From positions 112,271 through 176,270 of the forward strand of contig JADQAV010000045.1 of assembly GCA_019775845.1 (NCBI GenBank): a DNA stretch of 64,000 nucleotides, given 5' to 3'. The translations under genes were made by a program, and so were the position numbers. Under the pieces are notes generated by a model that saw only the letters and a list, made by a program, of their open reading frames with translations, was not told the DNA's origin and ran no database searches. The number at the start of each line of letters is the position of its first letter. The stretch's first letter is position 1. Source of the DNA: Myrmaecium sp. VS I D KN 1. Lineage: Eukaryota > Ascomycota > Dothideomycetes > Valsariales > Valsariaceae. Shown here one piece after another: positions 23,480 to 37,772 of this stretch.

Positions 23480-26369
23480 TCAAGCTCCCATTCCCGGGCT
23501 CACGTCCCGAAGCACGGCAGCGGCAATGGGCGTTGTCCGCTCGGCGAGCGCAGCCGCCATCTCCACCTGCTGAACCATCGGGCTGCCACTGTCCTCGGAC
23601 GATTGCGCCGAGCCTCGGCGGGCTTTCCGGAGCACCTGCGTCAGCTTCGTGATGCTGCTCCAACGCCGTCGCTTGTCCGCACCGCCCACGTCTCCATGCC
23701 CGCTGTCTCGTCTGCAGTTCCCGTCCCCTTCCTCTTCCCCCGCCAGGGGCGGATCGAAGCCCAGGCCCGGCATCCATCCCGTCCCCACGTGACTGTTCCG
23801 CCTGCTGAATCCGGGCCGGCGCTCGTCCCTCGCCGGCTCGATGATCGCCCTCGCGGTGGGGTTCAGGAAGAGCCAAAGGGGGAAGAAAAAGACGCTTCCG
23901 AAGTTGGCTACCGCAACGCATATGGCGTACTGCATCGTGTGCCTCTTGCCCGCGGCGTAGGCGATGGAGGGGAAGACCGTGCTGCTAGATACCGCCGCGG
24001 TGATGAACGCCGCGGCGTCTTTGGTGTGCTTCCCGCAGCCACGTAGACCCATGGCGTAGATCAGGGAGTACATTGGTCCCTCGAAGAAGTAGATCATGAT
24101 GTAAGATGCTGCCGGTGCGGGACCACGGCCAAACAAGGCGGCGATACTGAAAGCAAGGCAGCCGGTGATGAAGAAGACCACTTGATGCAAGGGTTTGCAA
24201 ACGCGCGGGAAGAGAAACAGCGCGAATGCGGAAGAGAGGCGGGAGACAGCGAAAGCAGTGTGACCGAGGGCTTGATAGTCGTCGTCGTTGAGAGCGATCC
24301 CCATCATGTCTCTGAATGAACCTACATGGGTGGAGATGACTTCCTGACCACCGACATACATGCACTGAGCAAAGACTGCGAAGCCCAGTGTAATGTAAGC
24401 AACCGGGATTGAAGTGGTGAGTCTCGGGTGGTCAGGGTCGCTGCTGATGACGAAACGGGTGGTATGAGGAGGCGTGATGCGAGAGGAGAGTTCTTCCAGT
24501 TCTTGATCGGAGGCTTCGGGAAGAGGTACATAGTAGTAGGCGATCGCGAGAAAGTATACGAAGAGGGCTATCCCAAGATAAGTCCACTGCACGTCAATCA
24601 AAGAGCCGTCGTTTTGTGTGAACAGAACCTTCCTCGCGAGCAGCGGTGAGCAGACACCACCGATAGCTTGGATGCCTTGACACAGGTTGAGACGAGCTTC
24701 GGCGTGTTCCATGGGCCCACACAATGCAATGAACGGGTTAGCTGCGACTTCCAGAGTTCCAAGACCGGTGCCGACGATGAAATTGGAGAACAGGAAGGCC
24801 GTGAAAGATGTTAAGACCGCACTCGGCCAGAACGTCAAAGTACCACAGGCGTAAATGACCAAGCCCACGACGAAACACGCTTTGAAACCCCAGCGCTTCA
24901 GCAGGAGACGACCGAATGTGAGAGGGGACACGAAATAGCCAAGGTAGTACATGCAATAGATGCCTAGAGTCTCTGATGGACTCATACGGGCAATGAGCTG
25001 GAAGCGGACATTGAGAATATTTAGCAGGCCGTACGCGAATCCCCATATGAAGAACAGCAAGGTGACCACGATGATCGGAAATATAGACTCCTTGTTCGTC
25101 AAATGTACCAAGCTCTTCGATCCTCTCAGATTTACGAAATCGAAGAAGGTTGGAACCGCAGCCGTGCGAGTGGTGTTGCATGTAGCTCTTATCGGCGTCC
25201 TCTCGATCGTGCCTCCTGAAAGCATGCCCGGGGTCGTCAGGAAATCCATCATGTCCATAGACTCTTCTGTCGCTTGGGTCCCAGATGAATGCTCCGCGGG
25301 AGCTGTATCGCGCCGGCGCTGTGGGGATGCAGGCTCCCCTCCTTGTTCCACAGTGCCCTCCTGCAGTACTGTCCCTGATCCAAGTTCAGGCTCCATAGAC
25401 TCTCCAGGATCGCGCAGTATGTGGGGTAGAAATCGAGAAATCAAGGGCTTAAGGGCAGGAACGCAGGCACACATGATTCCGACGTGCACCTCGACGGCGG
25501 ACCACATGAACGAGAAAGAGGCGTACCACGAGAGATCAGTGACTTCCGAGTTCCGTGAGGCGTTTTTGGAATGTCGGCCATTCTCTTGGACCACCTTCAA
25601 ACGCGCCGCCGCCGCCGATTGGAGGTAGGCGATCCGAACTACATCAACCACGGCAACGAAGACGCCGAAGCTGAAGGTGATGATCAAGATCCGTTTCTGC
25701 TTCTTTGGCAGGCGCATGCTGGTCAAGATGGGCATCGGAAGGAAAAGAATCGCAAGGTCCGTGACGATGTTGACGGGGGCGGAGGAGAGGTATAAAGTCA
25801 CAATGTCCGTACAATGTGCCGTTTGGGGCACTACCCTCTGGAACGCGGCCGACATGGGCCGGCATTGTAGGATAGTGAGTATCGTCAACGCAAGGCCCGC
25901 AACGATTACGATGGTCAACGTGGCGACGGTCGACCATTTGAAGATCTTGCTCGTTCTCGAGAGCGACAGGTAGAAGGTCAAGATAGAAGTCTTGGTGGCA
26001 ATCAATGCAGGATTCTGGACGCGTTAGATGGGCGGATCGAGAGCCGGTGAACAGGAAGCTCACATAAAGGACCGCAAACGCGTATTCTGCTTTCCTCAGG
26101 GTGGGAGACCATTCTTCCGGAACATCTATCTCATGCCGCCCAAGGCCAAACGATACGCCATAGCAGATGGCGAAGGATAGGCCGAATGCAATGAGCCAAG
26201 CCAGGATCATGAAGTAGTCGTCCCAAGCTGCCCTCCTCAAGACGCAGAACCGAGAGATCATGCGGAAGGCGACGAAGACGGTCGAGCACACAAGCATGGC
26301 GATAACCACTGCGAGCACCGCAGGGCCTCGGGTGGGAAAGTCATGGTGGCCGCCGCTGTCGGCAGCCAT
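23480..26369 (-). CDS. Fusion of a fungal rhodopsin-like 7TM domain with a FucP-type MFS transporter
   Basis: Two exons (26369-26064 and 26014-23480) give 947 codons (946 aa). Residues 1-305 form a seven-helix fungal 'rhodopsin'/PTH11-SAT4-like domain: FRMISRF, WDDYFMILAW, a Cys-containing ILQCRPMSAAF, then DLAILFLPMPIL and MWSAVEVHVGIMCACVPALKPL. This family has no retinal-binding lysine requirement and its ligand is unknown. Residues 305-410 are a hydrophilic Ser/Thr/Glu-rich linker. Residues about 410-865 are a complete 12-helix MFS transporter with fucose-permease-family marks: FFIWGFAYGLLN, TGLGTLEVAANPFIALCGP and EARLNLCQGIQAIGG. An 80-residue cytosolic tail ends the protein. The junction lies inside one uninterrupted 845-codon exon, so it is not a mis-joined pair of gene models. 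It may be a sugar transporter with a built-in sensory or assembly domain, which is inference. Confidence 0.85.
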
Positions 26370-28477
26370 TCTTATCGAATCTCGCCCTCCTCGTTGGCCA
26401 TGCGAAATGCAATCATGGTCTGCTGGCGCCGACAGGATAAGCCGCGAAGAAGTGGAGGCTGTATTAGCGAAGGGAAGAAAGATCGATGTCTTCGAGGGTC
26501 AAGTATGCCGCATGTCCGGGTTGGACGGTGTCATCAGAAGAATGAGAGGATGAAGGTGAGAGGGAGAAAGAGAGAAGGGATGTAAGGTGAACGGAAGCGG
26601 CTCTGATTATGGTGGCGCGGGAGTTGGGAAAAGACTCTTTGCACGTGGTCGTCAACCGGCAACGGGAGAAGGCGTGAATGATGATGGGTTGTTATTCCAC
26701 GGAAAAAAGACTTGATGCGAACCAGAGCGAGAGTGGTAAGGCGAGGTACTGGAGTACGGGCAGGTGAATTCGGTCACTAGCTTAGGTAGCTCACTAGTCA
26801 ACCAATGTTCGCGGATCGCAGTGAATGGCCATAGAACCCGATGCGGAGAAAGGAGTGGGTTGATCAAGTGGGCTACCGCGAGCCAAGTGAAGGGACCAGG
26901 CGCTCCATACCGGGTGGTAAATTCTACTCGAAGTGAGTAAAAGCCTGGTAGGAGTCGCGCGGGAGACAGGTAAGTACAGGGGACAGAGTGGGCTTGGATG
27001 TGACTTGGCCGACCTTGGACGGGAGGCGGTGAAGTCTCCCTCCGGCCGGGGGGGTTGGACCTTTCCGTGGTACCCCGTACATCTCTCTTCTCCCCACCAA
27101 ACGCCTTTTTCCACCCCGCAAACCGGCAGAGGACCTTGGGGGAGGCGGTCCAGATCCCCTTGGGGGTTTTCGAAAGGGAGGGGCGCGGAGAAACAGGCAT
27201 AAAGTCAAAAGTTCACCATCACGACCACCACGACCGCCGCCATACAAACGGCGACCACGTTCACCATCCATTCGTGGGTCCCCGTATCTGCCGACCGTCT
27301 GGTTCGGAGGACGTTCCGAGCGGGCCGTCGAGGGGAAAAGGACGTGCAAGTCGGCCGCCGGTCAGCAGAAGGAGGATCCCCCGTGAGGGCGGATGAGAAT
27401 GTCAAAGCCCGTAGCACACCGGCCACGCGAAAGAAGAGAAATGCGATTGCGCTCCGTCGGTCTTGCCGAAGCCCACACGGTACTCGATGATCGTTTGGGC
27501 AGGTTAACGAGAAGGAACGGGGAAGACCAGCCGGACCATGGAAGACATCGTCCCTCGCTCCAAGGGAGATATCTCGATGTTTAAAATCCCGCCAGCGGAA
27601 TAGGTAATGACGATCGCGCCCCGTGGGAAACACAGCATGTTGTGGGGAAGTCGGCCGGAACGATCTAGACGGGGAGAAGGGTGGACCTATCTATGGTGGA
27701 GGAGGACCGTGGAGGACCTCGCCTGAGGAGGGGCGGGCGGAGGATAAGGTAATCAGTTCCGACCTCGGAGCGACCCTGCTTGCCTGAGGCAGTGCGTGAG
27801 GTAACACGGCAAGGAACGGCAACGAGCTCTGAAATTCCCAGATATATCACATCCCATGCATGCCATGGCCGCCCTGCACGACGACGGGCAAGTGTACCGA
27901 TCCGCGTGGAGACAAAGATTTGAGGGTATGACGATAGGGTGTATGAATACCTATACTGACAAAACTCGCGTGAGCGCGAAGACATGCATTTGATCGATGC
28001 GAGAAAGTGAAAGAAAATAAAAAGAGTTATCTACAACGCTGAATGCTGAATAGGGTGTTTATATATGTGCTCGTGAACCACCGATTGATATCCGCTGTAA
28101 TCGGATATAGTATGATGATGATTGATGATGTGCCGGTGAAGGTATCGCTCGTTTGATGACAACAGGACGTTCCCTGTCTTGGATTGAAAAATTCCACCAA
28201 CGCCCCCCTTTCCCCCTTCCCCCTATGGTGATAGCATACACGCTCAGGCAGATTGCCGCCTTTTATTCACTCCCAACCATTTCAGAAGGGGTGGCATGGA
28301 CACCTGATCACGTCCCGAGGTCCGACCAAGGATGCAAAAGCCTCGACCCTCGTCTCGCCATTCCGCTCGTGGAGTCTGTCTATAGGCAGAAGTGTCTGCG
28401 GTTCGAGCCAGGGTGACACTCAGTCGGCGACAGTAAAAGGAGATCACTGTACAATGATGGTACTGCTTCTGGGTGCT
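26370..28477. other. Long intergenic region upstream of the rhodopsin-MFS gene
   Basis: 2.1 kb between the fusion-gene start and the hulA stop (both minus). Several 80-180-codon frames exist on both strands, but all are Pro/Arg/Ser-rich and lack motifs. A small inverted repeat (ATATCCG, 7-nt loop, CGGATAT) sits near 28088. No gene was accepted. Confidence 0.45.
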
Positions 28478-31336
<2,859 letters not shown>

Positions 31337-32335
31337 CTTGGCAGACGACCTCTAGATGCTGCGATGTCGAAACAGTATGGCCGTGGAGGGCCTTATGACA
31401 GCGGGAAACTGGCGATGGATAACGTCAGGAGTGGTTTGGAAGCACGAGCGACTCTCTAGGGCGGGTTTCGAGCGAGGGGCCAGGACGGAAGAAGGCTGTG
31501 CAGATGAGCGACGACTGGACCAGTGGGTGGCCCGCGGCTCATGCGGCACCAACGACGCAGGAGGCGTAGACAAGAGAGTCGCGATCTCTATTTTTTCGCA
31601 GAGCGTTGCGCGGCCGTTGTGAGCGACTCGAGCGGGACGGATCGAGGGGAGTCGTCGACGGGCTGGTGGGTTTCCTTACGTTGTCATTCGTAGGGATGTG
31701 AAGTTTCCAGGTTCCAGTTCGCCCGTGCCGATGTTCTTCTATCTTTGGCGGGGTACTAACGTTAGCACTGTAGGAACCTACCTGACCTACGTACAGCATC
31801 AAGACTTTACTTACCACACCCTTGTGGCTGGCCCAGTAGATAGTCCCGTCATCCACAACTGGATCGGATCAAGAACCGTCAAAGTACCAAAGTACCAAAG
31901 TACTCAATAAACCCGCGCGGCTACCCGGTCTACATCGACATCCTGACGTTGCGAGCGAGATGCATGCAGAGCTTGATGGCCATCGTCTGCATGCGGCCAA
32001 CCGTGCTTCGCCGCTCAGGTAGGCGCATGGATAAGGTACTGTATGCGAGGGTGTCTGGGGGAAATTCTCCGCAATTCTCAACCGGTGGTGGTCAGCTCAT
32101 GTCGAGACATCCATCATGCACGTAACCGCTTCATCTCAGCAATCCGACCAGGAGATAGAACATGCATTTTTCGCCTCCCCCGAACGAAGCCTCCACGGCA
32201 CATGCTATCAATAGGACGCCGTACTTCCTGATTACATTATATACACGATTCCACCAATGACTTGTCTCGACTGTCCTTGTGACGGCTCTCCTACCTACCC
32301 TACCAGCCTCATGATAAAATTCTCTTGAACGAATG
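31337..32335. promoter_or_regulatory. Intergenic, hulA promoter and ABC1-kinase 3' flank
   Basis: 1 kb between the hulA start and the stop of the next minus-strand gene. It holds a TACC/GTAC-rich tract (31773-31795) and a short AAAGTACC tandem (31879-31903). No open frame looks like a gene. Confidence 0.45.
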
Positions 32336-34183
32336 CTAAATCGCAATGGGCGCCATCCCAAGCATCCTCCTGACAGACAGCCACGACTCAAATGCATTGA
32401 GCTTGAACTCGATCCTCATATGCGCGATCCAAGCACGAATCCACGCGACTAGATTGGCAGGCCGCAACGGATGACCGCGCATCCGTTCAAGCTCTTCTTC
32501 GTACACTGTTCGGGATGCATACCGTGCGAGAATCAGAAAGGTGCGGATAGGGCCTTGTCGAGTGTGAAGGCTCTCGTCAAGAGATCGTGCTATGCGACGG
32601 TCAGTACAAAGTAGGGCAGGGGTTCTGAGCGAACTTACTGAGATCGTTCGTCTTGAGAATCAGTAGGATCACCCTGGGGACCCGCCCCAGCAGTTGCACA
32701 AGCTCAACCAACATACCGTCCCCTAACGCATCAGATATGTTTTCCTTCTCTGCCTCACTACGAGGCGCTGTCACACTCTTCCTCACCACGGAGAAGTCCC
32801 GGCCCGTGATAGCACTTGCGAATAACGGGAAATGCTCATCGTCAACGCCTGCAACTTCTTTGGCATACTTTCTCATCCGTGGCTCATCGGCGTCCAAGAC
32901 CGCCAGCCATAGTTTGGCATATGCACGGCGAAGGCCTGTCGGGATATCTCGATACAGCCCGTGATCGTAAAGGATGATGTCGAAGTTTGGCCCACGGTGC
33001 CGGGAAGGATTATGAACAACCTTGACATTTCCGGCGTGCGGGTCGCAGTGCAGTGGAGCATTGGTGCCAAAAATCATCTCATTGAATATGCGTGCAAGCG
33101 ATGCAGAAACCTCGTCCCGGTCGATTCCGTGAGAATCCAGGTATTCGAGATCATCGATGCGGTGACCAGTAACATACTCCATGACCAGCAATCGTCGTTT
33201 GGCCCATATCACGTCCGGAATCACCAAAGGTACATTCCCGATCGCCTCAAAATACCTCTTAGCACGGATGGCATTGTACCCTTCCCGATTGAAGTCCAGC
33301 TCTTGTGGCAACGAGATGTCAAGCTCCTCCGCCAGCCAGGTGAGATCGTAATCTGGGAAGAATTTCTTAAGCATTTTGAAGGTAAATCTTGTGAGCGTCA
33401 GATCCAAAGGTACCCATTCGTCCAGGGCCGGGTGTTGAACTTTGACGGCTACTCTTTGTCCAGTTTCCCTCAAAGTGGCTACGTGCACTTGTGCCAGCGA
33501 AGCCGCACCGATGGGAACAGGCTCAAACTCGGAGAAGATGTCCGAGAGAGGCTTTCCAGTATCCTTCAGCACCATCTCCTCGATTGATTCGATCGAGGAC
33601 ACCGGGCATTTGTCCTGCAACGGGATGAACGTATCACACCATTCGCTGGGAAGGAGATAGTTCAAACTGCTCAGATGCTGGCCCAATTTGATGAACATCG
33701 AACCGCTCTTCTCCATTGTATGCAGTGTTCGCTCGGCGCATCGTTTGTGGCAAGCCTTCAAGAGTGCTTGATAGTCTGCTTCATTATCATGCTCGTGCTT
33801 CAGGGTAACACGGTAGCTGGGTTCAAAGTCAGATGTCACGGCACGCGGAATTGAGAGTAAGACTGGTAAACGCACTCGTTGATGCATACAAAGAGTGTCG
33901 AGACCACTCGTCCCGTCCTCTGTGCGGCTCTCGCCGCATGCCTCGCATCATCGCTGACCGCAACGGCTCCCGCGATCACACTCCCCGCCGCGGCAACGAT
34001 GATGATTCGTCTTCTACGCTTGGACCTCGGTGTGGAATTGGGAACGAGCGGTGCTTTGGTCGCGAAAGGCGCCCGCTGGCGGGAGACGCGGATGATTTGC
34101 TGGCGAAGACAAGAATTACAGGTCCATGGGTTCGTCGACGGCCTGGATAAGAGGAGTCGGGGGAGGGAACTGAAGCCCGACAT
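32336..34183 (-). CDS. Mitochondrial ABC1/ADCK-family atypical kinase (Mcp2/Cqd2-like)
   Basis: Exons 34183-33876, 33816-32639 and 32589-32336 give 580 codons (579 aa). The N-terminus (LPRLLLSRPSTNP, then CLRQQIIRVSRQRAPF) is a basic presequence. A single hydrophobic segment (IIIVAAAGSVIAGAVAV) after an RSKRRRR patch suits an inner-membrane anchor. The UbiB kinase domain shows the KxGQ motif (FIKLGQHLSS), the alanine-rich loop (PIGAASLAQVH), the VAVKVQHP lysine, LPQELDF, catalytic LHCDPHAGNV and the metal-binding DHG in LYDHGL. In yeast, Mcp2/Cqd2 (YLR253W) and Cqd1 affect distribution of coenzyme Q and mitochondrial lipid homeostasis. The exact subfamily assignment is from overall resemblance. 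The start is the first ATG of the presequence. Confidence 0.85.
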
Positions 34184-34700
34184 CACCGACGCATAGTCGT
34201 AAGGTGTAAGAATGGGTTTTCTTCTCTTCCAAGGGACAGGGCTCGACCGTGAACGCTCTGGGTGCTTAATTCTGCAAGAGAAGCAGATGGGGGAAGGAGA
34301 TTGCGGCGAACAGAGCAGACCTCCGTGTCCCGATGGCCGTTTCCATTCCGTTTCGAGCCGATCTGATATTTTTGCGACCCTGTCCGCGCCGCGGATCAGC
34401 CACACTTCCTTCACCTCCTCAACAAATCCACCCTGGACAGCTCACGACATCCTCCGACCGGAGCAGATCTCCACACCGCATCCTCGAGACTTGCTTCATA
34501 CTTGAGTTTGAAACGCCAAGACAGCCAAATTCATATCAAGCCTTCCTTTCGATTCAAGTATTTGCGGCGTCATCGACTATGGTTAGATTTTTATGGCCAG
34601 CCTCGTCACGTTCTGCCTACGGAGTACTACATCCCAGACTCATATCAACTACGATGAATTCTAGGACTTTAATATATCAGTCCAGATCTGACTTCGTCCC
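34184..34700. other. Intergenic region
   Basis: Half a kilobase between the ABC1-kinase start and the thiolase stop, both on the minus strand. No gene, repeat or RNA was recognised. Confidence 0.45.
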
Positions 34701-35801
34701 TCAATATCGCGCTTCCACCTTCTGATCCACGTCCTGCAGAGCCCATGCGCTCCTGGCTTTCCTCGACCTCACCTGATCCGCTTGCGCCTTGGTGAACCCC
34801 TTCGCCTCAACAGCGGGATTATACCCGAGTCCAGTCATTCTTCCCACCGCCTCACTGGAGACTTCGACGTTTTCCCTCCCGTCCGCACATCTGTAAACGG
34901 TGCACACGGCCGCGCCGCCGAGGCCCAGGTTGTGCTGCAGCGGCATGTCGGTATGCGGGGCCAGGCGATTGTTCGCCCAGCCGCGGAGCTGCCAGACCAG
35001 CTCCGCGCACTGAGCGAGTTCTGTCGCACCCAGCGGATGTCCCTTGCTGATCAACCCTCCGGAAGGGTTGACCACGCATCTCCCGCCATAGGTGATGTCG
35101 CCGCGACGGACCATCTCGTGGGCTTTTCCCGGATCGCAGAGGCCCAGCGCGTCCAGCGTCACCATCTCGTTTGCTGAGAAACAGTCGTGCAGCTTACACA
35201 GCCGGATCTCCTTGGGTGATACGTTGGCCTGCCGCAGCGCTTCGGTCGCCGCTCTTTGAGCCATGCTGTAGCCGACAAGTTCGATAGCGCTCTTGTTGGA
35301 AAGGTAGGGAGAGTCGGTAGCGAGATGCTGACCGGCGATGACAATGGCTTGCTCCTTGAGCTCCATCCGGGCTTCAAGGAAGCTTTGCGAGATCAGTACG
35401 GCGGCAGCACCGCCGTCGGAGGTAGAACAGCATTGCAGCTTGGTGAGCGGCTCGTGGATCACAGGGACATCCAAGATCTGTGCCAAGCTGTACTGGTCTC
35501 GAAACTGACTGTACGGGTTCTTCGCCGAGTGGGCGTGGTTGACGCGGGCGATTTCCGCAAAGTCCTCAGGCTTTGCGCCGTATCTGACAGTCCCGATCAG
35601 CAACCGTGACGGCGCTCGATAGGCAGGACACTATGAGTAGGACCGCGCTCACTTTTCCATGTACAAGAAAAGATTCACTCGTCCGTGCGCATCAACCGGA
35701 GCGGGAACACCCCACCTCCCCCAGATGATTGTCCACCTTTCGTAGTATGTGGGGAACCGAGGCAAGCTGAGTTGTCGGGATGCGGCAATGCGGGGTTTCA
35801 T
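34701..35801 (-). pseudogene. SCP2-type thiolase missing its N-terminal half (probable decayed gene)
   Basis: The main exon (35583-34701) encodes the C-terminal 294 residues of an SCP-x-type thiolase: YGAKPEDFAEIARVNHAHS, NPYSQFRDQYS, CSTSDGGAAAVL, the HDCFSANE motif and GGLISKGHPLGAT with the catalytic His and Gly-rich turn. It ends in GYNPAVEAKGF. A plausible intron (35652-35584) joins it in frame to a 149-nt exon opened by an ATG at 35801, ending LFLYMEK, which runs naturally into YGAK. Otherwise this exon does not resemble thiolase. The expected N-terminal domain of some 200 residues, with the nucleophilic cysteine in an NNCATGS-like motif, is absent there and in the next 1.5 kb upstream. 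Without that cysteine, ordinary thiolase chemistry is not possible. Either upstream exons are unrecognisable or the gene is truncated; I favour truncation. No internal stop is present. Confidence 0.6.
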
Positions 35802-37772
35802 GGCAGCCCAGGATTGCAGTGATCTACATGCTGTACAAATTGAGCGGCGGAAGAGTCACGAACGTCCGCTCACGGGCAGTTCAAGTACTACTACTGGCCA
35901 GACGTTCGGTTTCAGCCTTGCCAACGTCGAAAAGCCATGCCGTACTTGGCCCGTGGTATATATGTAGGTTTTGTCCTCCTTCTAGCTCATCAAGCCGCTC
36001 ATCTGGACGCGCATCATCACTGGGAGTATCATCCACGGTCGTAGATATACTTGAACTGACCGGAGAGGGCAAGATGCCGGGGTTTACAGATACTGGACAT
36101 AAATAGTACTTCTATCTGCCGCTGACCTTCACTCTGATGAAGGCGAATGATCCTGATACAGACGGGCATGGCATGCACTCCGGAGCCCATTGATGGATTA
36201 ATCGCATACTGTCCTTTATGATCCCCTTTTTGCTTATAATACTCCGATGTCGCGTGCGAGATCTATCTATTCTCCAACGACGATCCAGGTGGAGAAAGAA
36301 AGGAGCAAAACTTATAATCTATCCTATCTGTTATTTATATTTGAATCACAAAGTACACGGCCCTTTGTATAGGCCCTTGGTCGATGCTCGTGAGCAAATG
36401 CCGGGACCGGCGGGGGAAGAAAGGGGGTGGAGTTTTTGATGAGACTGGTAATGGTTAATGATATTATGATATTGTAAACCGCACAATATCAGACGGGAGG
36501 ATAGAGAAAAATAAAATTGGAACGTGGAAAGGAAGATGGAGATGGATGATGGACGAGGCAACGTGACCAGCTGACTTTTCGGATGGCGGACGCGAAGGAA
36601 GTGAAGCGGAAGCCCAAGCAGAAGCTCCTACCTTACCCTGTACCTACCTGACTCCGCCAATACCGCCTTACCTACCTACCATACTTGTACGCTCGACGAT
36701 CGAAATTTTTATATGATTTTCTTATATCTTAAATTATAGAGAATGATTCAAAGGAAAGAGAGAGAGAGAGAGCAAATTCGATCGGATGGAGAGGTATTAC
36801 TTCGTACTACGTACATCGTCGGTCGGAGTCGGTAGTCGGAGCTATGTCACGATAAGTGGGGAGAGGCGGAGAGTGATGACATCGGTTTTTCTTGTGTTCA
36901 TGTCTGTTCGAGTTGTTTCCGGGGGAGGAACAGCGGCGTGGCGTGGCGGGGCGTGGCGGGGCAATGGCGGGCGAGGGCGGACAAGGGGCAGCGCTGGGAG
37001 GTGGGAGGTCGACTTTTATTTCCATCGCCGGCCCCAGTTTTCTCCTCTGCTTATGACACCATCGATCCCCCGATGATCGCGCTCCGCAGGCAGACTGTGC
37101 TGGTGATGCTGCTGCTGCTGTTGTTCCTGCGCGGCGGGCATAACGATGGTGGTGACAGCCGATGAAAAAAAGAAGAAGAAAAAAAATCGGTTGTTCCTCC
37201 AATTCCCTTAATGGCCGCGTCTGCTTTTGCCATGTTGCAGTTTGTTGCTTGCTTGCTGTGCTTTCCTGCCTGCCTGCCTACCTGCCTCTCTCCCACTCTC
37301 CCCCCACAGCTGCCCCCCAACTCTCCCCCCCCCTCCATCCTTCCCCCCTTTCCTTGGCTCTCCCGCCCACACCCGCCCACGCCCGCCCGCCCGCCCACGC
37401 CGCGCACTGCACAGTGTGACTGGCCGACGAGTGGGTGGGAGAAGTGGGCACATTCCCCATCCATCGCGATGCTCCAGCTTCCCATCCCAAGCCGTCCGCC
37501 TTCATTGGGCGTTGGCCTGCCTCGTCCTGCCCTGCCCTCCCCCGACCCTCGCCCGACCCACCGAGCGCACCACCCTTCCGGTTCCTCACATGTGAATGGC
37601 AGATGGCAAATGGCAAACCCCGTCCTGACTGAACTCGCCTTGACATCAGCTCCTTCGCTCCAGCGCCGCCGCGCCGCCCGCCCGCCCGCTCTTAAAACCC
37701 ATCGCAGCCGACCAAGCCTCCCTTCATCTCCTTCTCCTTCCCCCTTCCTCCCACACAACCCCCCCGCCCTCA
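35802..37772. promoter_or_regulatory. Region upstream of gut2 and behind the truncated thiolase
   Basis: 2 kb. The part nearest the thiolase (35881-36072, minus) has a short open frame (LEGGQNLHIYHGPSTAWLFD) that looks like residual coding sequence but matches no thiolase motif. A TACC/GTAC-rich tract lies at 36628-36690 and a (GA)n run near 36758. From about 37250 to 37410 the plus strand is a long C/T-rich tract, a pattern seen before strongly expressed fungal genes and presumably part of the gut2 promoter. Confidence 0.45.

Noticed and set aside
26652-27200. A 182-codon minus-strand frame upstream of the rhodopsin-MFS gene
   Set aside because: Pro/Ser/Arg-rich, overlapped by frames on all other phases, with no motif and no intron logic. 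Likely chance in a GC-rich promoter.
28385-28425. Possible tRNA T-arm (GGTTCGAGCC)
   Set aside because: No matching D-arm, anticodon arm or acceptor stem could be folded around it.
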